A stretch of DNA of 64,000 nt from Flavobacterium sp. Root186 (lineage in GTDB: Bacteria; Bacteroidota; Bacteroidia; Flavobacteriales; Flavobacteriaceae): NCBI RefSeq assembly GCF_001428525.1, contig NZ_LMHW01000017.1, positions 186,001 to 250,000 on the forward strand, given 5' to 3'. The notes beneath the pieces were generated by a model. The model had not been told where the DNA came from. It did not search any database and saw nothing but the letters and a program-made list of their open reading frames with translations. The position numbers and the translations under genes are program-made. Of this stretch, positions 1 through 8,442 are shown piece after piece (positions within the stretch are counted from its first letter, which is position 1; each line of letters opens with the position of its first letter).

Positions 1-159
1 ATTTAAATATGTAGTTGAAATCCAATTATCTAAGGCCGTTTTTGTAGGCTGTGTAAAGTCTAACTGGCTTTCTCCCGGCTGATCTTCGCTTCCGCATGAA
101 ATTAGAGCTGCCGAAACCATGGCCATAACGATAATTTTATTGTATTTGAATAGTTTCAT
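1..159 (-). CDS. Lipoprotein, 5' part only (probable SusCD-associated zinc metallohydrolase)
   Basis: This is the first 53 codons of a gene that runs off the left edge. The product begins MKLFKYNKIIVMAMVSAALI and then SCGSE, a lipoprotein signal with the lipid-bearing cysteine at about residue 23, so it should be anchored in a membrane, probably the outer one. It starts 19 bases after the susD stop codon and is co-directional with susC and susD, so it belongs to the same uptake operon. The stretch DNWISTTYLN resembles the start of the substrate-import-associated zinc metallohydrolase lipoproteins (HExxH family) that often follow SusC/SusD pairs. The HExxH motif would lie outside the window, so that assignment is an inference. 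Confidence 0.6.
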   Translation of the reverse strand, partial: MKLFKYNKIIVMAMVSAALISCGSEDQPGESQLDFTQPTKTALDNWISTTYLN

Positions 160-178
160 AAGTTTTTAATTTTAAAGA

Positions 179-1654
179 TTATCTAGGATTTAATTCGACA
201 CCTGTATTTGATGCGTGCAAAGGAATTTGTATTGCTCTGCGGTTGTCATCTTTTACTAAAGTGTTTACCGGTTTGTTTGTGGTTTCGTGGTTAACTACGA
301 TATTAAAACGTTTTACATCAAACCATCTCATTCCTTCGTGTATAAAATCTCTACGTCTTGTTTCAGCAATTGCTTTTACATAAGATGTTTGTACTGGTGT
401 CATGGTGTAAAATGGCGTGTACTCATCTGCAATTACCGGATACTTAGCTACAACTTTTGCTTCCGTAAGCTTGTCTGTCGGCGCATATCCTACAGTTCTT
501 GTTGATAGAAAATATTCTAACTCGTCGTTTGCTGTTGCAATATCTCCTTTCATTACGTGAGCTTCAATTCTGTTTAAGAAAAACTCATCATTGCTTAATA
601 AAACTTCTGCAACATATGGATCTCCAATTCCTGCTGTTACGTTTGAATACTTAAAATATTCATAAAATTTCGGAAGAAATACTGTTATACTGCTGTTTGA
701 TGAATAAAAATTGTATAACCAAGGTTTATTAAATAAACTTGTTGCTGTACCAAAAATATCTGGATATCTTGCTCCTGAAAGGTAAAAACGGTTTGAATAG
801 TATGATCTGCTTACAATTGAATTTGCTGAAACGATTAATAAATTTGTTTCGGCATCGCTGGTTGCGTAAGCTAATCTTTGATCAACGGCACTAAGTAAAT
901 CATAAGAAGCAAAATCTCTTAATTTCCCAACTGGTTTTGAACCTAAATCGCTTGTTAATTCAAGTACTCTGTCCCAATCTCCTTTTATTAAATAAAATCT
1001 GCTGGCAAAAGCTTTTGAAGCGCTTACATTAAAATGAAATTTTGGCTGTTTGTAATCGTTTGTTACGATTTTTAAACCATCTTCGATATCTTTTTCAATA
1101 AAGTCAAAAACCTCTTTTACTGTATTACGTTTATATTTTGTTACTAATTCTGTTTCTGGTTTTGTAACGTAAGGAATTCCTAAATCTGTTGAAGCACTAG
1201 CAGGATTGTAACGTTTTGACCAAAGTGAAACCAGCATAAAATGAGAATAAGCTCTTGCCATTAATGCTTCTCCTTTTTGCGGATTTAAACTTGCCGGGCT
1301 TCCTAAGTCTTCAATTGCTTCTAATGCTTTATTGGCGTGAGCGATTGCTTTGTAGCATGCATCCCAATAGTAAGCCTGAGTGTCAATATCTGTTGTTTCT
1401 GTTTGAATATCCCAGTTATAACTTTGCTCATTTTTTCTTAGTGTTTCTGCCATTCCACTGTCAAAAACATTATCTGACATTGTTTCTGCAATATCAAAAT
1501 AACTCATTTGCGGATAGGCTTCAACTAATAATTCTGATATTTTTGCAGGCGTGTCAATTTCTGTTCTGTTATCTGGTTTTTCCGAAAGGAAATCATCGCA
1601 GCTAGTAATACTTATTAGTATTAATAGGGATAAAGCTATTTTTAAGTTTTTCAT
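179..1654 (-). CDS. RagB/SusD family outer-membrane nutrient-binding lipoprotein
   Basis: 491 residues. A lipoprotein signal ends SITSC, with Cys19 as the lipidated residue. The body has the helical, TPR-like layout of SusD proteins: AYYWDACYKAIAHANKALEA near residue 95, LMARAYSHFMLV near 130, and the C-terminal RRRDFIHEGMRWFDVKR signature near 435. SusD proteins sit on the cell surface, capture substrate and form the lid of the SusC channel. The gene follows susC by 11 bases in one operon. The substrate cannot be told from sequence; the neighbours include no glycoside hydrolase, and the likely metallohydrolase downstream would fit peptides or protein-derived ligands. Confidence 0.92.
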   Translation of the reverse strand: MKNLKIALSLLILISITSCDDFLSEKPDNRTEIDTPAKISELLVEAYPQMSYFDIAETMSDNVFDSGMAETLRKNEQSYNWDIQTETTDIDTQAYYWDACYKAIAHANKALEAIEDLGSPASLNPQKGEALMARAYSHFMLVSLWSKRYNPASASTDLGIPYVTKPETELVTKYKRNTVKEVFDFIEKDIEDGLKIVTNDYKQPKFHFNVSASKAFASRFYLIKGDWDRVLELTSDLGSKPVGKLRDFASYDLLSAVDQRLAYATSDAETNLLIVSANSIVSRSYYSNRFYLSGARYPDIFGTATSLFNKPWLYNFYSSNSSITVFLPKFYEYFKYSNVTAGIGDPYVAEVLLSNDEFFLNRIEAHVMKGDIATANDELEYFLSTRTVGYAPTDKLTEAKVVAKYPVIADEYTPFYTMTPVQTSYVKAIAETRRRDFIHEGMRWFDVKRFNIVVNHETTNKPVNTLVKDDNRRAIQIPLHASNTGVELNPR

Positions 1655-1665
1655 GTTTCTGACTA

Positions 1666-4600
1666 TTATAATGAAAGGTTTAAAGTAAAGGTGTATTGAG
1701 ATGTTACTGGTAAAGCAACTCCTCCAGAATTACGAAACTCAGGATCCTGACCGTTTAATCTTTTATCAGAGTAAAGTAACCAAGGATTAACTGCAGAACC
1801 TTTTAGTGTAAAAGTGCTTAGTCCCAATTTTTTCTTGAAATCTTTAGGGAATTCCCAGCTTAATGAAATGTTTTTCAAACGAATGAAATCACCATCTGCA
1901 ATACGAGCATCTGAATAATTATAAGTATTGTAAGCTCTTGCAAGTGTACGTTCTCCACCATAATTAGCATTTAAACGTCTGTCTGCAATAACCGGAATAT
2001 TTGTAAAGTTTTCATCTCCAGGGTTAATCCAACGGTTTGTGAAATCTTTTGTAAATACTGTTAAATCATCATAAGTACTGTCATACACAGGGTTTAAACG
2101 AACTTTGTTTCCTCCTGACCCAACAAAAAACACATACAATGACCAGTTTTTATAGGTAAATGTGTTTGCTAAACCTATAGATTTGTTTGGCTCGATTGAT
2201 CCCTCATATTTAAGATATTTCGTAACATCTAAATTATCCTGAAAGTTCGCATCTGTAATATTATTTTCTGCACCATCTTGTAAAATAAACGTTGGAAGAC
2301 CTTGATTATTTAAACCTGTAAATTGGTAAGAATACAATGAGTTTCTTGGGTGTCCAACTGTATTTCCTCCATTTGCATCAATCAAATCGAATGCTGTTGG
2401 TGTGTTTTCTAACTTCGTAATTTCCTGGTGGTATACCGAAAAATTAAGTGTTGTAGACCATTTAAAATCTTTGTTATCAATGTTTTTAGTTGTAAAACCA
2501 ACCTCTAAACCTTTAGTTTCCATATCGGCATTGTTTCCTTGTCTGATTCTTTGTCCTCCAATTCCTGAAGTAATTACATAATCAACTAAGTCAAATGCTT
2601 TACGACGGTAAATGTCTGTTGTTAACTGTATTCTGTTATTGAACATTCCAAGGTCAAGACCAATGTTTGTTTCAAATTGTTTCTCCCAAGTTAAATCACT
2701 GTTTTGCAATTCGTCAATTCTAATTCCAGATTCTCTGTCATCAAGATTAAAACGATCTGTAACATAACTCTTATAGATTGCCAATGAGTTTGTTGCAGGT
2801 CCTGCAGTAGCTGTTAAACCATAAGAAGCTCTAACTGCTAAAGTATTTACTGACTCAACATTTTTCATGAAACTTTCTTCTGCAACGTTCCATTTTCCAC
2901 TAAAAGTATAAGTTGGTAACCATCTTGAAGAGTCACTGTTTCCTTGTCTGTTAGAACCGTCATAACGTCCTGTTACAGAGGCTGTATAACGACGATCGTA
3001 TGTATATCCAATTTTCCCGAAGAAACCTACTGTTCTTTCTTTTTCTTCATTAAAACCATAATAAGAATCTCCTCCATTAATGATTTTTTCAATGATTCTT
3101 GGATCTGTAAAGGCTGTTAAACCTCTGTCATATTGTAAACCTGCAGCGGTAAACTGATCGCTTGTTCTGTCTACAACTCTCATCTCAGTTCCAAATAAAC
3201 CTTCTACTTCGTGTTTATCGCTGAATACATTTCTATAGTTAACACTATTTCTTAAGTTATAAGATGTCATGTCGTTTGTAAATTTTCTTAAAAAACCTCC
3301 GTTTGGTAAAACAGATACTTTTGGTGCTGTTAAATCATTTGGATCTTGGTATAAGAAAATATTCTGATCTCTTACTAGTGTGTTTACACCGTCTTCTCCA
3401 TCTGGAGTTCCAGCTTTGTAAGCACCCACTACGTTTGAGTTTTCTAAAATTTTATGCTCGCGGCTTGTATTTGCGTAACGTGCTGAACCTGTTAAGTTAT
3501 ACGTTAAATGTGGCGTAATTTTATAATCAAGATCTAACTGGAAACGGATATCTTTTACTTCGATTTCCATATAGTTATTTTTAAGCTCGTTGATGATGTT
3601 CATTTTAGCCCAGTTATTTCTGTAATACTCTAAGTTTCCATTTTCATCATAAGGACGTAATGTTCTACTTGTATTTAATACATAATTAAACGGGTTGATA
3701 TCAAAATCACGAGTTACTTTTCCAAAAACTACGTCTTTCTCGCTTTCGTAACTTCCAGGAGCTCCCTGATCACGAATAGAGGCCAATGTAGATAATGTAA
3801 TATTCAATTTGTCGTTTACATAAAATGTTCCTTTAATGTTACTTGAAATTTGTTTTACATCATCAGCAATTGTCCATCCCGGATCTGTATAATATCCTAA
3901 AGACGCATAGAATGTATTGTTTTTTCCACCACCAGAAAAACTTAAAGAGTGGTTTTGTGTAATAGATGGTCTGAACAAAACGTTGAACCAGTCTGTATTT
4001 GCTAATTCGTATTTTTTCAAGAAATTGTTACGGCTTACCGGGTCATTGTTTACTAAATATCCTCCCGTTTCCGGCACGTAAGTGTTGATTGCTCTTCCTA
4101 AAATGTTGTAAGCTCCACCGTATCTTCCATTTACTGTTGAAGGTAAATCTAAATATCCTTTTTGTTCCATTTCTTTTAAAATACTCATAGATTCCTGAGA
4201 ATTTAAAATATCGTACTGGTTGTAGTTTGGCACTGCTCTAACAGTTTGCTCTAAACCGTAAGTAATTTTTAACGGAGCATCTCTGCGTCCTTGTTTTGTT
4301 GTTACAACCACAACTCCGTTTAACGATCTTGAACCATAGATAGAAGTTGCCGATGCATCTTTCAGAATCTCAATACTTTGAATGTCATTTGCATTTAAAC
4401 CTGCTACAGACGAACTTAATAATGTTTCTGAGTTTCCAGATGCTAAATCTGCAAATGACATATTGATGATATCTTCCTGAACCACACCATCAATAACCCA
4501 TAATGGTTTTGTATCTCCAAAAATTGAAGATGATCCACGAACTGTAATTTTTGGAGCTGTACCAAATGTTCCTGTAACGTTTTGTACCGTAACCCCTGCT

Positions 4601-5394
4601 GCTTTACCTTCAATCATTCTGCTTACGTCAACAACACCATCTACTTTTAATTCGGCACCAGAAATTTTACTGATTGCTCCTGTAAAAGTTCTTTTTGATG
4701 TTTTTTCGTAACCTGTTGTTACTACAACTTCTTTTAAGTTTTGTCCTACTTCACTAAGTACTACGGTTGGTGTAGTATTTTCAATACCAATTTCTTTCGT
4801 ATCCATACCTACGTAAGAAATGATAAGTCCATTTGAATTTGCAGGCATTTCGATAGTAAAGTTACCATCAAAATCTGTTAAAACTGCTATTTTAGTTCCT
4901 TTTGCCAAAACCGTTGCGCCAGGAAGCGGACTTCCAGACTGGTCTGTAACTTTACCTTTGATAATTGGACCTGCAGTTAATACTTCAAAAAGTGTATCGT
5001 GATTATCTGCACTTGCAAACGGATCTGCACTCGCAGTTTTTTGCAAAATAATCTGATTGCTTACTTCTGAAAATGTTATATTAAATGGAACCAGGATTCT
5101 GCTCAATATACTTGAAAGCGTTTCCTGATTGGCCTCTATACTTACTTTGTTACTCAACTGAGGAAGTCTTGAGTTATACGAAAACTTTACATGTGCAGAC
5201 TTTTCAATTTTAGACAAAGCATTATCAAGAGTCAAATTTTCAACTGTAATTGTAACTTTGGTATCTAATTTCTTTTGCCCATTTACATTATTTGCCACTG
5301 CAAAGCTTGAAAACACAAGTGCTAAGACAAACTGAAATAGTGTTATTTTCATGATTCTATGGAGTAATCGTTGTTTAACAACTGGTTTTTTCAT
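1666..5394 (-). CDS. SusC/RagA family TonB-linked outer-membrane transporter with STN domain
   Basis: 1242 residues. Order of parts: signal region (about 1-40), an STN signalling domain (about 45-115, starting KLDTKVTITVENLTLDNALS), a carboxypeptidase-regulatory-like beta domain (about 148-205, GKVTDQSGSPLPGATVLAKG), the TonB plug with the SusC signature VEILKDASATSIYGSR near 345, and a 22-strand-type barrel to the C-terminal TFTLNLSL. It imports ligand delivered by the SusD partner using TonB energy. The STN domain is the part that contacts a FecR-type anti-sigma protein, and such a gene and a sigma factor lie directly upstream, so the transporter probably induces its own operon when loaded. 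No TAnnTTTG box was seen in the minus-strand leader, which fits use of an ECF promoter. Confidence 0.93.
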   Translation of the reverse strand: MKKPVVKQRLLHRIMKITLFQFVLALVFSSFAVANNVNGQKKLDTKVTITVENLTLDNALSKIEKSAHVKFSYNSRLPQLSNKVSIEANQETLSSILSRILVPFNITFSEVSNQIILQKTASADPFASADNHDTLFEVLTAGPIIKGKVTDQSGSPLPGATVLAKGTKIAVLTDFDGNFTIEMPANSNGLIISYVGMDTKEIGIENTTPTVVLSEVGQNLKEVVVTTGYEKTSKRTFTGAISKISGAELKVDGVVDVSRMIEGKAAGVTVQNVTGTFGTAPKITVRGSSSIFGDTKPLWVIDGVVQEDIINMSFADLASGNSETLLSSSVAGLNANDIQSIEILKDASATSIYGSRSLNGVVVVTTKQGRRDAPLKITYGLEQTVRAVPNYNQYDILNSQESMSILKEMEQKGYLDLPSTVNGRYGGAYNILGRAINTYVPETGGYLVNNDPVSRNNFLKKYELANTDWFNVLFRPSITQNHSLSFSGGGKNNTFYASLGYYTDPGWTIADDVKQISSNIKGTFYVNDKLNITLSTLASIRDQGAPGSYESEKDVVFGKVTRDFDINPFNYVLNTSRTLRPYDENGNLEYYRNNWAKMNIINELKNNYMEIEVKDIRFQLDLDYKITPHLTYNLTGSARYANTSREHKILENSNVVGAYKAGTPDGEDGVNTLVRDQNIFLYQDPNDLTAPKVSVLPNGGFLRKFTNDMTSYNLRNSVNYRNVFSDKHEVEGLFGTEMRVVDRTSDQFTAAGLQYDRGLTAFTDPRIIEKIINGGDSYYGFNEEKERTVGFFGKIGYTYDRRYTASVTGRYDGSNRQGNSDSSRWLPTYTFSGKWNVAEESFMKNVESVNTLAVRASYGLTATAGPATNSLAIYKSYVTDRFNLDDRESGIRIDELQNSDLTWEKQFETNIGLDLGMFNNRIQLTTDIYRRKAFDLVDYVITSGIGGQRIRQGNNADMETKGLEVGFTTKNIDNKDFKWSTTLNFSVYHQEITKLENTPTAFDLIDANGGNTVGHPRNSLYSYQFTGLNNQGLPTFILQDGAENNITDANFQDNLDVTKYLKYEGSIEPNKSIGLANTFTYKNWSLYVFFVGSGGNKVRLNPVYDSTYDDLTVFTKDFTNRWINPGDENFTNIPVIADRRLNANYGGERTLARAYNTYNYSDARIADGDFIRLKNISLSWEFPKDFKKKLGLSTFTLKGSAVNPWLLYSDKRLNGQDPEFRNSGGVALPVTSQYTFTLNLSL

Positions 5395-5401
5395 AATTTT
5401 G
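5371..5401 (+). promoter_or_regulatory. Candidate plus-strand promoter inside the susC start region
   Basis: TTG at 5371-5373, a 20-base spacer and TAATTTTG at 5394-5401 match the Bacteroidota housekeeping promoter. It points away from susC, towards a hairpin with a T run at 5483-5520, with no coding gene between. In AT-rich DNA such a match can arise by chance. Confidence 0.4.
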
Positions 5402-5407
5402 ATTTGT

Positions 5408-5520
5408 TTTGATTAATACTGATTCGAGTGTATTTTAAGAAACGTATGAATAACTCTTTACAGAGAGAAATTCGATTTAATGAAGTGTCGATAATGTTAC
5501 AGCATTTCGGCACTTTTTTT
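5408..5520 (+). ncRNA. Candidate antisense RNA to the susC leader
   Basis: A promoter match ends at 5401. A hairpin (AAGTGTCG at 5483-5490, CGGCACTT at 5508-5515) is followed directly by a T run to 5520, the form of an intrinsic terminator on the plus strand. There is no plus-strand protein gene here. A transcript of about 110 bases would be complementary to the 5' leader of susC mRNA. In Bacteroides fragilis, cis-encoded antisense RNAs of the DonS type lie at the same place, between the anti-sigma gene and susC. The RNA itself is inferred. Confidence 0.35.
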
Positions 5521-5692
5521 ATGGTATTCTTTTTCACATAGGCATTTAGTTATTTCTGGTTGAGTTTAGTTTTTGGTTATTATTTTGGTGAAATAAATTA
5601 CATTTCTTCCAAGAAATGAAAGGCTTTACTTCGAAAAATTAATTATTAGAAACAAGGGTATTTTTGATGTAATTACAGTTACATTAAAAAAA

Positions 5693-6805
5693 TTAATTAC
5701 AACCGTCTGAGGTAATAATTATTTGATTCCCATTCATTTCAAAACTGGTATTATTGCCTATGCTTTTACAGACAATTTTTAGCTTCTCTGTTAAAGGCTG
5801 ATCACTTAAAGATGTTGTTAAGTGGCAGTCTGTTAATTTATTTTTTGGATAATCGATATTTACTAAGTAAGCCTGCTCTATTGTTTCAAAAATCTGCGAA
5901 ACCGGAATATCATTGAATTCAAAACTCAGCTGTTCAATATTTCCAACACTTTGAGTTAAAGCTGCATCCTGGGTAATATTTGTGATTTTATTAAATTTTA
6001 AGTCGCTTCGCAAAAATCGGAGTGCCTGATTAGGCAATAACACAATTTCTTCATTATCAGATTTAGAAACCATATCATTTGACTTTACCTTAACTTTACC
6101 GGTGCGAACAAGAATTTCTACATCAGGCTGGTCAGAATAAGCTTTTACTCTAAAACTAGTTCCGACAACCTTTGTAACAATTTCATTTGCATAAACGAAG
6201 AATGGTTTGTGGGGATTTTTACTAATTTCAAAGAAACCTTCGCCGGATAAATACACCTTTCTTTCGTTTCCGGTAAAGATTTTAGGATAACTTAATTTAC
6301 TGTTAGGCTGCAGTAATACAGAACTGCCATCTGATAACGTAATAATTTGAGGCTTGTCAGAATTATTAGTTTGTTCTACTAATCCTTCGTTATTTTCTTC
6401 AATAAGTTCTTTATAGGTTACAACCGTACTTTCAGTTTTAAAATAACTATTATAAAACCACACCCCCATAAAAGCAAAAAACAATGTTGCAGCTACGCCA
6501 GACAGAAATTGTCTGCGGAAAAACTTAACTTTTAAATTTTCTAAAGTTTTTTGATTTTCTTTATCTCGAACTTTGATCCAGGTGTTGTGCAACGCCCTGT
6601 GAATATCTGAGCTTGAAAGGTTACTTTCCGGAACTTTCATTGCCAGAAGCAGTAATCTTGAATCTTCAACTAATTTAGCACGCTGGCGGCTTTCTAAAGT
6701 CCACTCTTCCCAGCCATCTTCATCAATTTTAGACAAAACCCACGATTGGAATGATTCGTCAGATAAAAAGTCTTCTATTTCGGTATATTTATTACGTTTT
6801 TGCAT
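5693..6805 (-). CDS. FecR-type anti-sigma factor (inner membrane)
   Basis: 370 residues. A cytoplasmic N-terminal part (1-105) is followed by one membrane helix (about 106-125, FLSGVAATLFFAFMGVWFY), a periplasmic FecR domain (about 150-250, with DGSSVLLQPNSKLSYP and GTSFRVKAY), and a C-terminal DUF4974-type STN-like domain (about 290-370, LSFEFNDIPVSQIFETIEQA). Proteins of this build hold an ECF sigma factor inactive until the STN domain of a loaded TonB transporter signals through the periplasm. It follows the sigma gene by 90 bases and precedes susC by about 300, the usual order of such regulatory cassettes. Confidence 0.9.
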   Translation of the reverse strand: MQKRNKYTEIEDFLSDESFQSWVLSKIDEDGWEEWTLESRQRAKLVEDSRLLLLAMKVPESNLSSSDIHRALHNTWIKVRDKENQKTLENLKVKFFRRQFLSGVAATLFFAFMGVWFYNSYFKTESTVVTYKELIEENNEGLVEQTNNSDKPQIITLSDGSSVLLQPNSKLSYPKIFTGNERKVYLSGEGFFEISKNPHKPFFVYANEIVTKVVGTSFRVKAYSDQPDVEILVRTGKVKVKSNDMVSKSDNEEIVLLPNQALRFLRSDLKFNKITNITQDAALTQSVGNIEQLSFEFNDIPVSQIFETIEQAYLVNIDYPKNKLTDCHLTTSLSDQPLTEKLKIVCKSIGNNTSFEMNGNQIIITSDGCN

Positions 6806-6895
6806 CTAAAAAATAAGGTTACAAAAACATAGAGGACAGCTTTCTTATTATATACTCACCAAATTAAGATTTTTTTTAAGTTTTTTTAACTTTTT

Positions 6896-7507
6896 TTATA
6901 GAGTGCCTGAAAATAGTAGCATAATTAAGGAAAAACTACCTTTCCATTCTTTGCGAAGAGTAAGTAATCCGCGGTGCAGTAAATTACTTGCCGACTGATA
7001 ATTGACATCCAGCATTTCTGCAATTTGTTCTACAGATAATCCCTGATGATAGCGCAAATAAAGCGCCTCTTTTTGTCTTGCAGGTAATTCGTTAAGTAAT
7101 TTATTAAGGTATATTACTTTTTCTTTTGCTGTATAATCGTCCTCCAGAAGTTCGTTTTCTACAGAAAACTCTAAGAGAAAAGCGATAGCATCTGTACTTG
7201 CTGTTTTTCTAAAAATATGATCACGTTCATACAAACGTGCAATTCTCTTTCTAACACTGGATAATAAATAAGCTTTTACCACTACAGATTCCTGCAGGGA
7301 ATTGCGATAAACCCAAATATCTGTAAAAACATCCTGAATACAATCCTGAACTTTTTCTGCATATGGAGAAAGGGAATTTCCATAACTTACAAGATCACTA
7401 TAATATCTTTCGAATAATAACGAAAATGATTTTTCATCTCCAATTATTAAATTATTCCAAAGTGTATTGTCATCAACAGCATTGACTGGCAGGATTCGGG
7501 TCTTCAT
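6896..7507 (-). CDS. ECF (RpoE-like) RNA polymerase sigma factor
   Basis: 203 residues. Region 2 lies around residues 25-95 (LLFERYYSDLVSYGNSL, then CIQDVFTDIWVYRNSL). Region 4 lies around 140-195 (LPARQKEALYLRYHQGLSVE, then AEMLDVNYQSASNLLHRG, a helix-turn-helix). There is no region 1.1 or 3, so it is an extracytoplasmic-function factor. It heads the cassette and is expected to direct RNA polymerase to the susC promoter when released by the membrane anti-sigma factor. A poly-T rich 90-base gap separates the two regulators. Confidence 0.92.
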   Translation of the reverse strand: MKTRILPVNAVDDNTLWNNLIIGDEKSFSLLFERYYSDLVSYGNSLSPYAEKVQDCIQDVFTDIWVYRNSLQESVVVKAYLLSSVRKRIARLYERDHIFRKTASTDAIAFLLEFSVENELLEDDYTAKEKVIYLNKLLNELPARQKEALYLRYHQGLSVEQIAEMLDVNYQSASNLLHRGLLTLRKEWKGSFSLIMLLFSGTL

Positions 7508-7634
7508 ATTGTGGGGGCTTATAGTTCTGCAAAGGCAATGTTTCTTAATGCAGAGAATACATTATTTTAACATTATCAATTACTTTTGTTCGATAAATAT
7601 ATAAAAGCAAAAACTTAAAAACAATTATTTTACA

Positions 7635-7675
7635 CAAAAGAGACAGTTTCCTAATATAGCAAACTGTCTCTTTTG
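7635..7675. repeat. Perfect 15-base inverted repeat
   Basis: CAAAAGAGACAGTTT at 7635-7649 is the exact reverse complement of 7661-7675, with an 11-base loop. It is about 130 bases upstream of the sigma factor start. It lacks a long T tract beyond the stem, so it could be a terminator, a leader hairpin or a dispersed palindrome. Confidence 0.6.
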
Positions 7676-7806
7676 GTTGATTTAACTGGGTTCTTAAGGA
7701 AATGTTAAAATTATTTTTTTACTAAAACAAGTAAAACAATTATCAGATTTTACTTATGTAAATATTCTTTACTTTTACTGCCTTTTAGAATGTTTTCCTG
7801 ATAAAA

Positions 7807-7834
7807 CAAAAAAAGCCCTGCTAAATGCAGGGCT
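7807..7834 (-). terminator. Intrinsic terminator of the 143-residue protein gene
   Basis: On the minus strand AGCCCTGC pairs with GCAGGGCT around a 5-base loop and is followed by seven T. It lies about 30 bases past the stop codon of the gene ending at 7866. Confidence 0.85.
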
Positions 7835-7865
7835 CTTTATTGTTTTATCACAAAGTATATTAGCT

Positions 7866-8297
7866 TTAAAAAGCCACATTCCATCTTGGCAATTTTGCAT
7901 TTTCATCTAAGAAATTTTGCAAAACTTGTCCTTCAACTGCAGTTGGAATTGCTTTTACATCTGCATTAAAAGTTTCGTACCAAACTACTTCAAGAACAGA
8001 AATATTCTCTAATTTCATTTGTGCCGGCCATGAATATTTTCTTCCTGTTTTAGCAAACTGGTGTCCGTTTACAATCTTGTCGTATAATCCGCCGTTTTTG
8101 CTTTTAAGAGTTCCATCATTCTGAACAGTTCCGGTAGAACCTACCATAATTAATTCTTTTGCATCTCCGTCAATTTCATAAACTACAAAAATTCCAGCAC
8201 TTCCTTCCGGAGCATTGCAAACTTCTTCTAAACTATCATTTACAGTAAAAGTAAAACTATTACTTGCTTTAAACTTTTCTAATTCTTTACTCATCAT
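7866..8297 (-). CDS. Uncharacterised protein, possibly a divergent GIY-YIG-like fold
   Basis: 143 residues, soluble, no signal peptide. I do not recognise a named family with certainty. The order GIFVVYEI...ELIMVGSTG...GGLYDKIVNG...VVWYETF...VEGQVLQNFLDE...LPRWNVAF recalls GIY-YIG domains, in which G-YVIY, a second YxG strand, an RL helix and a distal acidic residue occur in that order, but the hallmark tyrosines are replaced. It stands alone with its own terminator. The start could also be the second of the two adjacent ATG codons. Confidence 0.7.
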   Translation of the reverse strand: MMSKELEKFKASNSFTFTVNDSLEEVCNAPEGSAGIFVVYEIDGDAKELIMVGSTGTVQNDGTLKSKNGGLYDKIVNGHQFAKTGRKYSWPAQMKLENISVLEVVWYETFNADVKAIPTAVEGQVLQNFLDENAKLPRWNVAF

Positions 8298-8382
8298 TTT
8301 TCTTTTTTAAGCTTCTATCCCGATATCAATCGGAACTAAGTTGCTAAGATTTTTAATTATATTCCGAACATTTTAAAAATGT

Positions 8383-8414
8383 AAAAAAGTCTCAACAAAT
8401 ATTGAGACTTTTTT
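8383..8414 (-). terminator. Intrinsic terminator of sucD
   Basis: On the minus strand AAAAAAGTCTCAA pairs with TTGAGACTTTTTT around a short loop. It begins about 30 bases after the sucD stop codon. The stem carries T runs in both directions, so it may serve both strands. Confidence 0.8.
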
Positions 8415-8442
8415 GGAATTTGTTATTTTGAATATTTGGAGA

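Larger units (their letters stand above)
7508..7865. other. Intergenic region upstream of the sigma factor gene
   Basis: 358 bases without a convincing gene. It holds a perfect 15-base inverted repeat and a clear terminator, both listed separately. No good TAnnTTTG box was found for the sigma gene. Confidence 0.6.

Noticed and set aside
5408..5520. Hairpin at 5483-5515 as a minus-strand terminator between anti-sigma gene and susC
   Set aside because: On the minus strand the T run would come before the stem, not after it, so the form fits plus-strand termination only.
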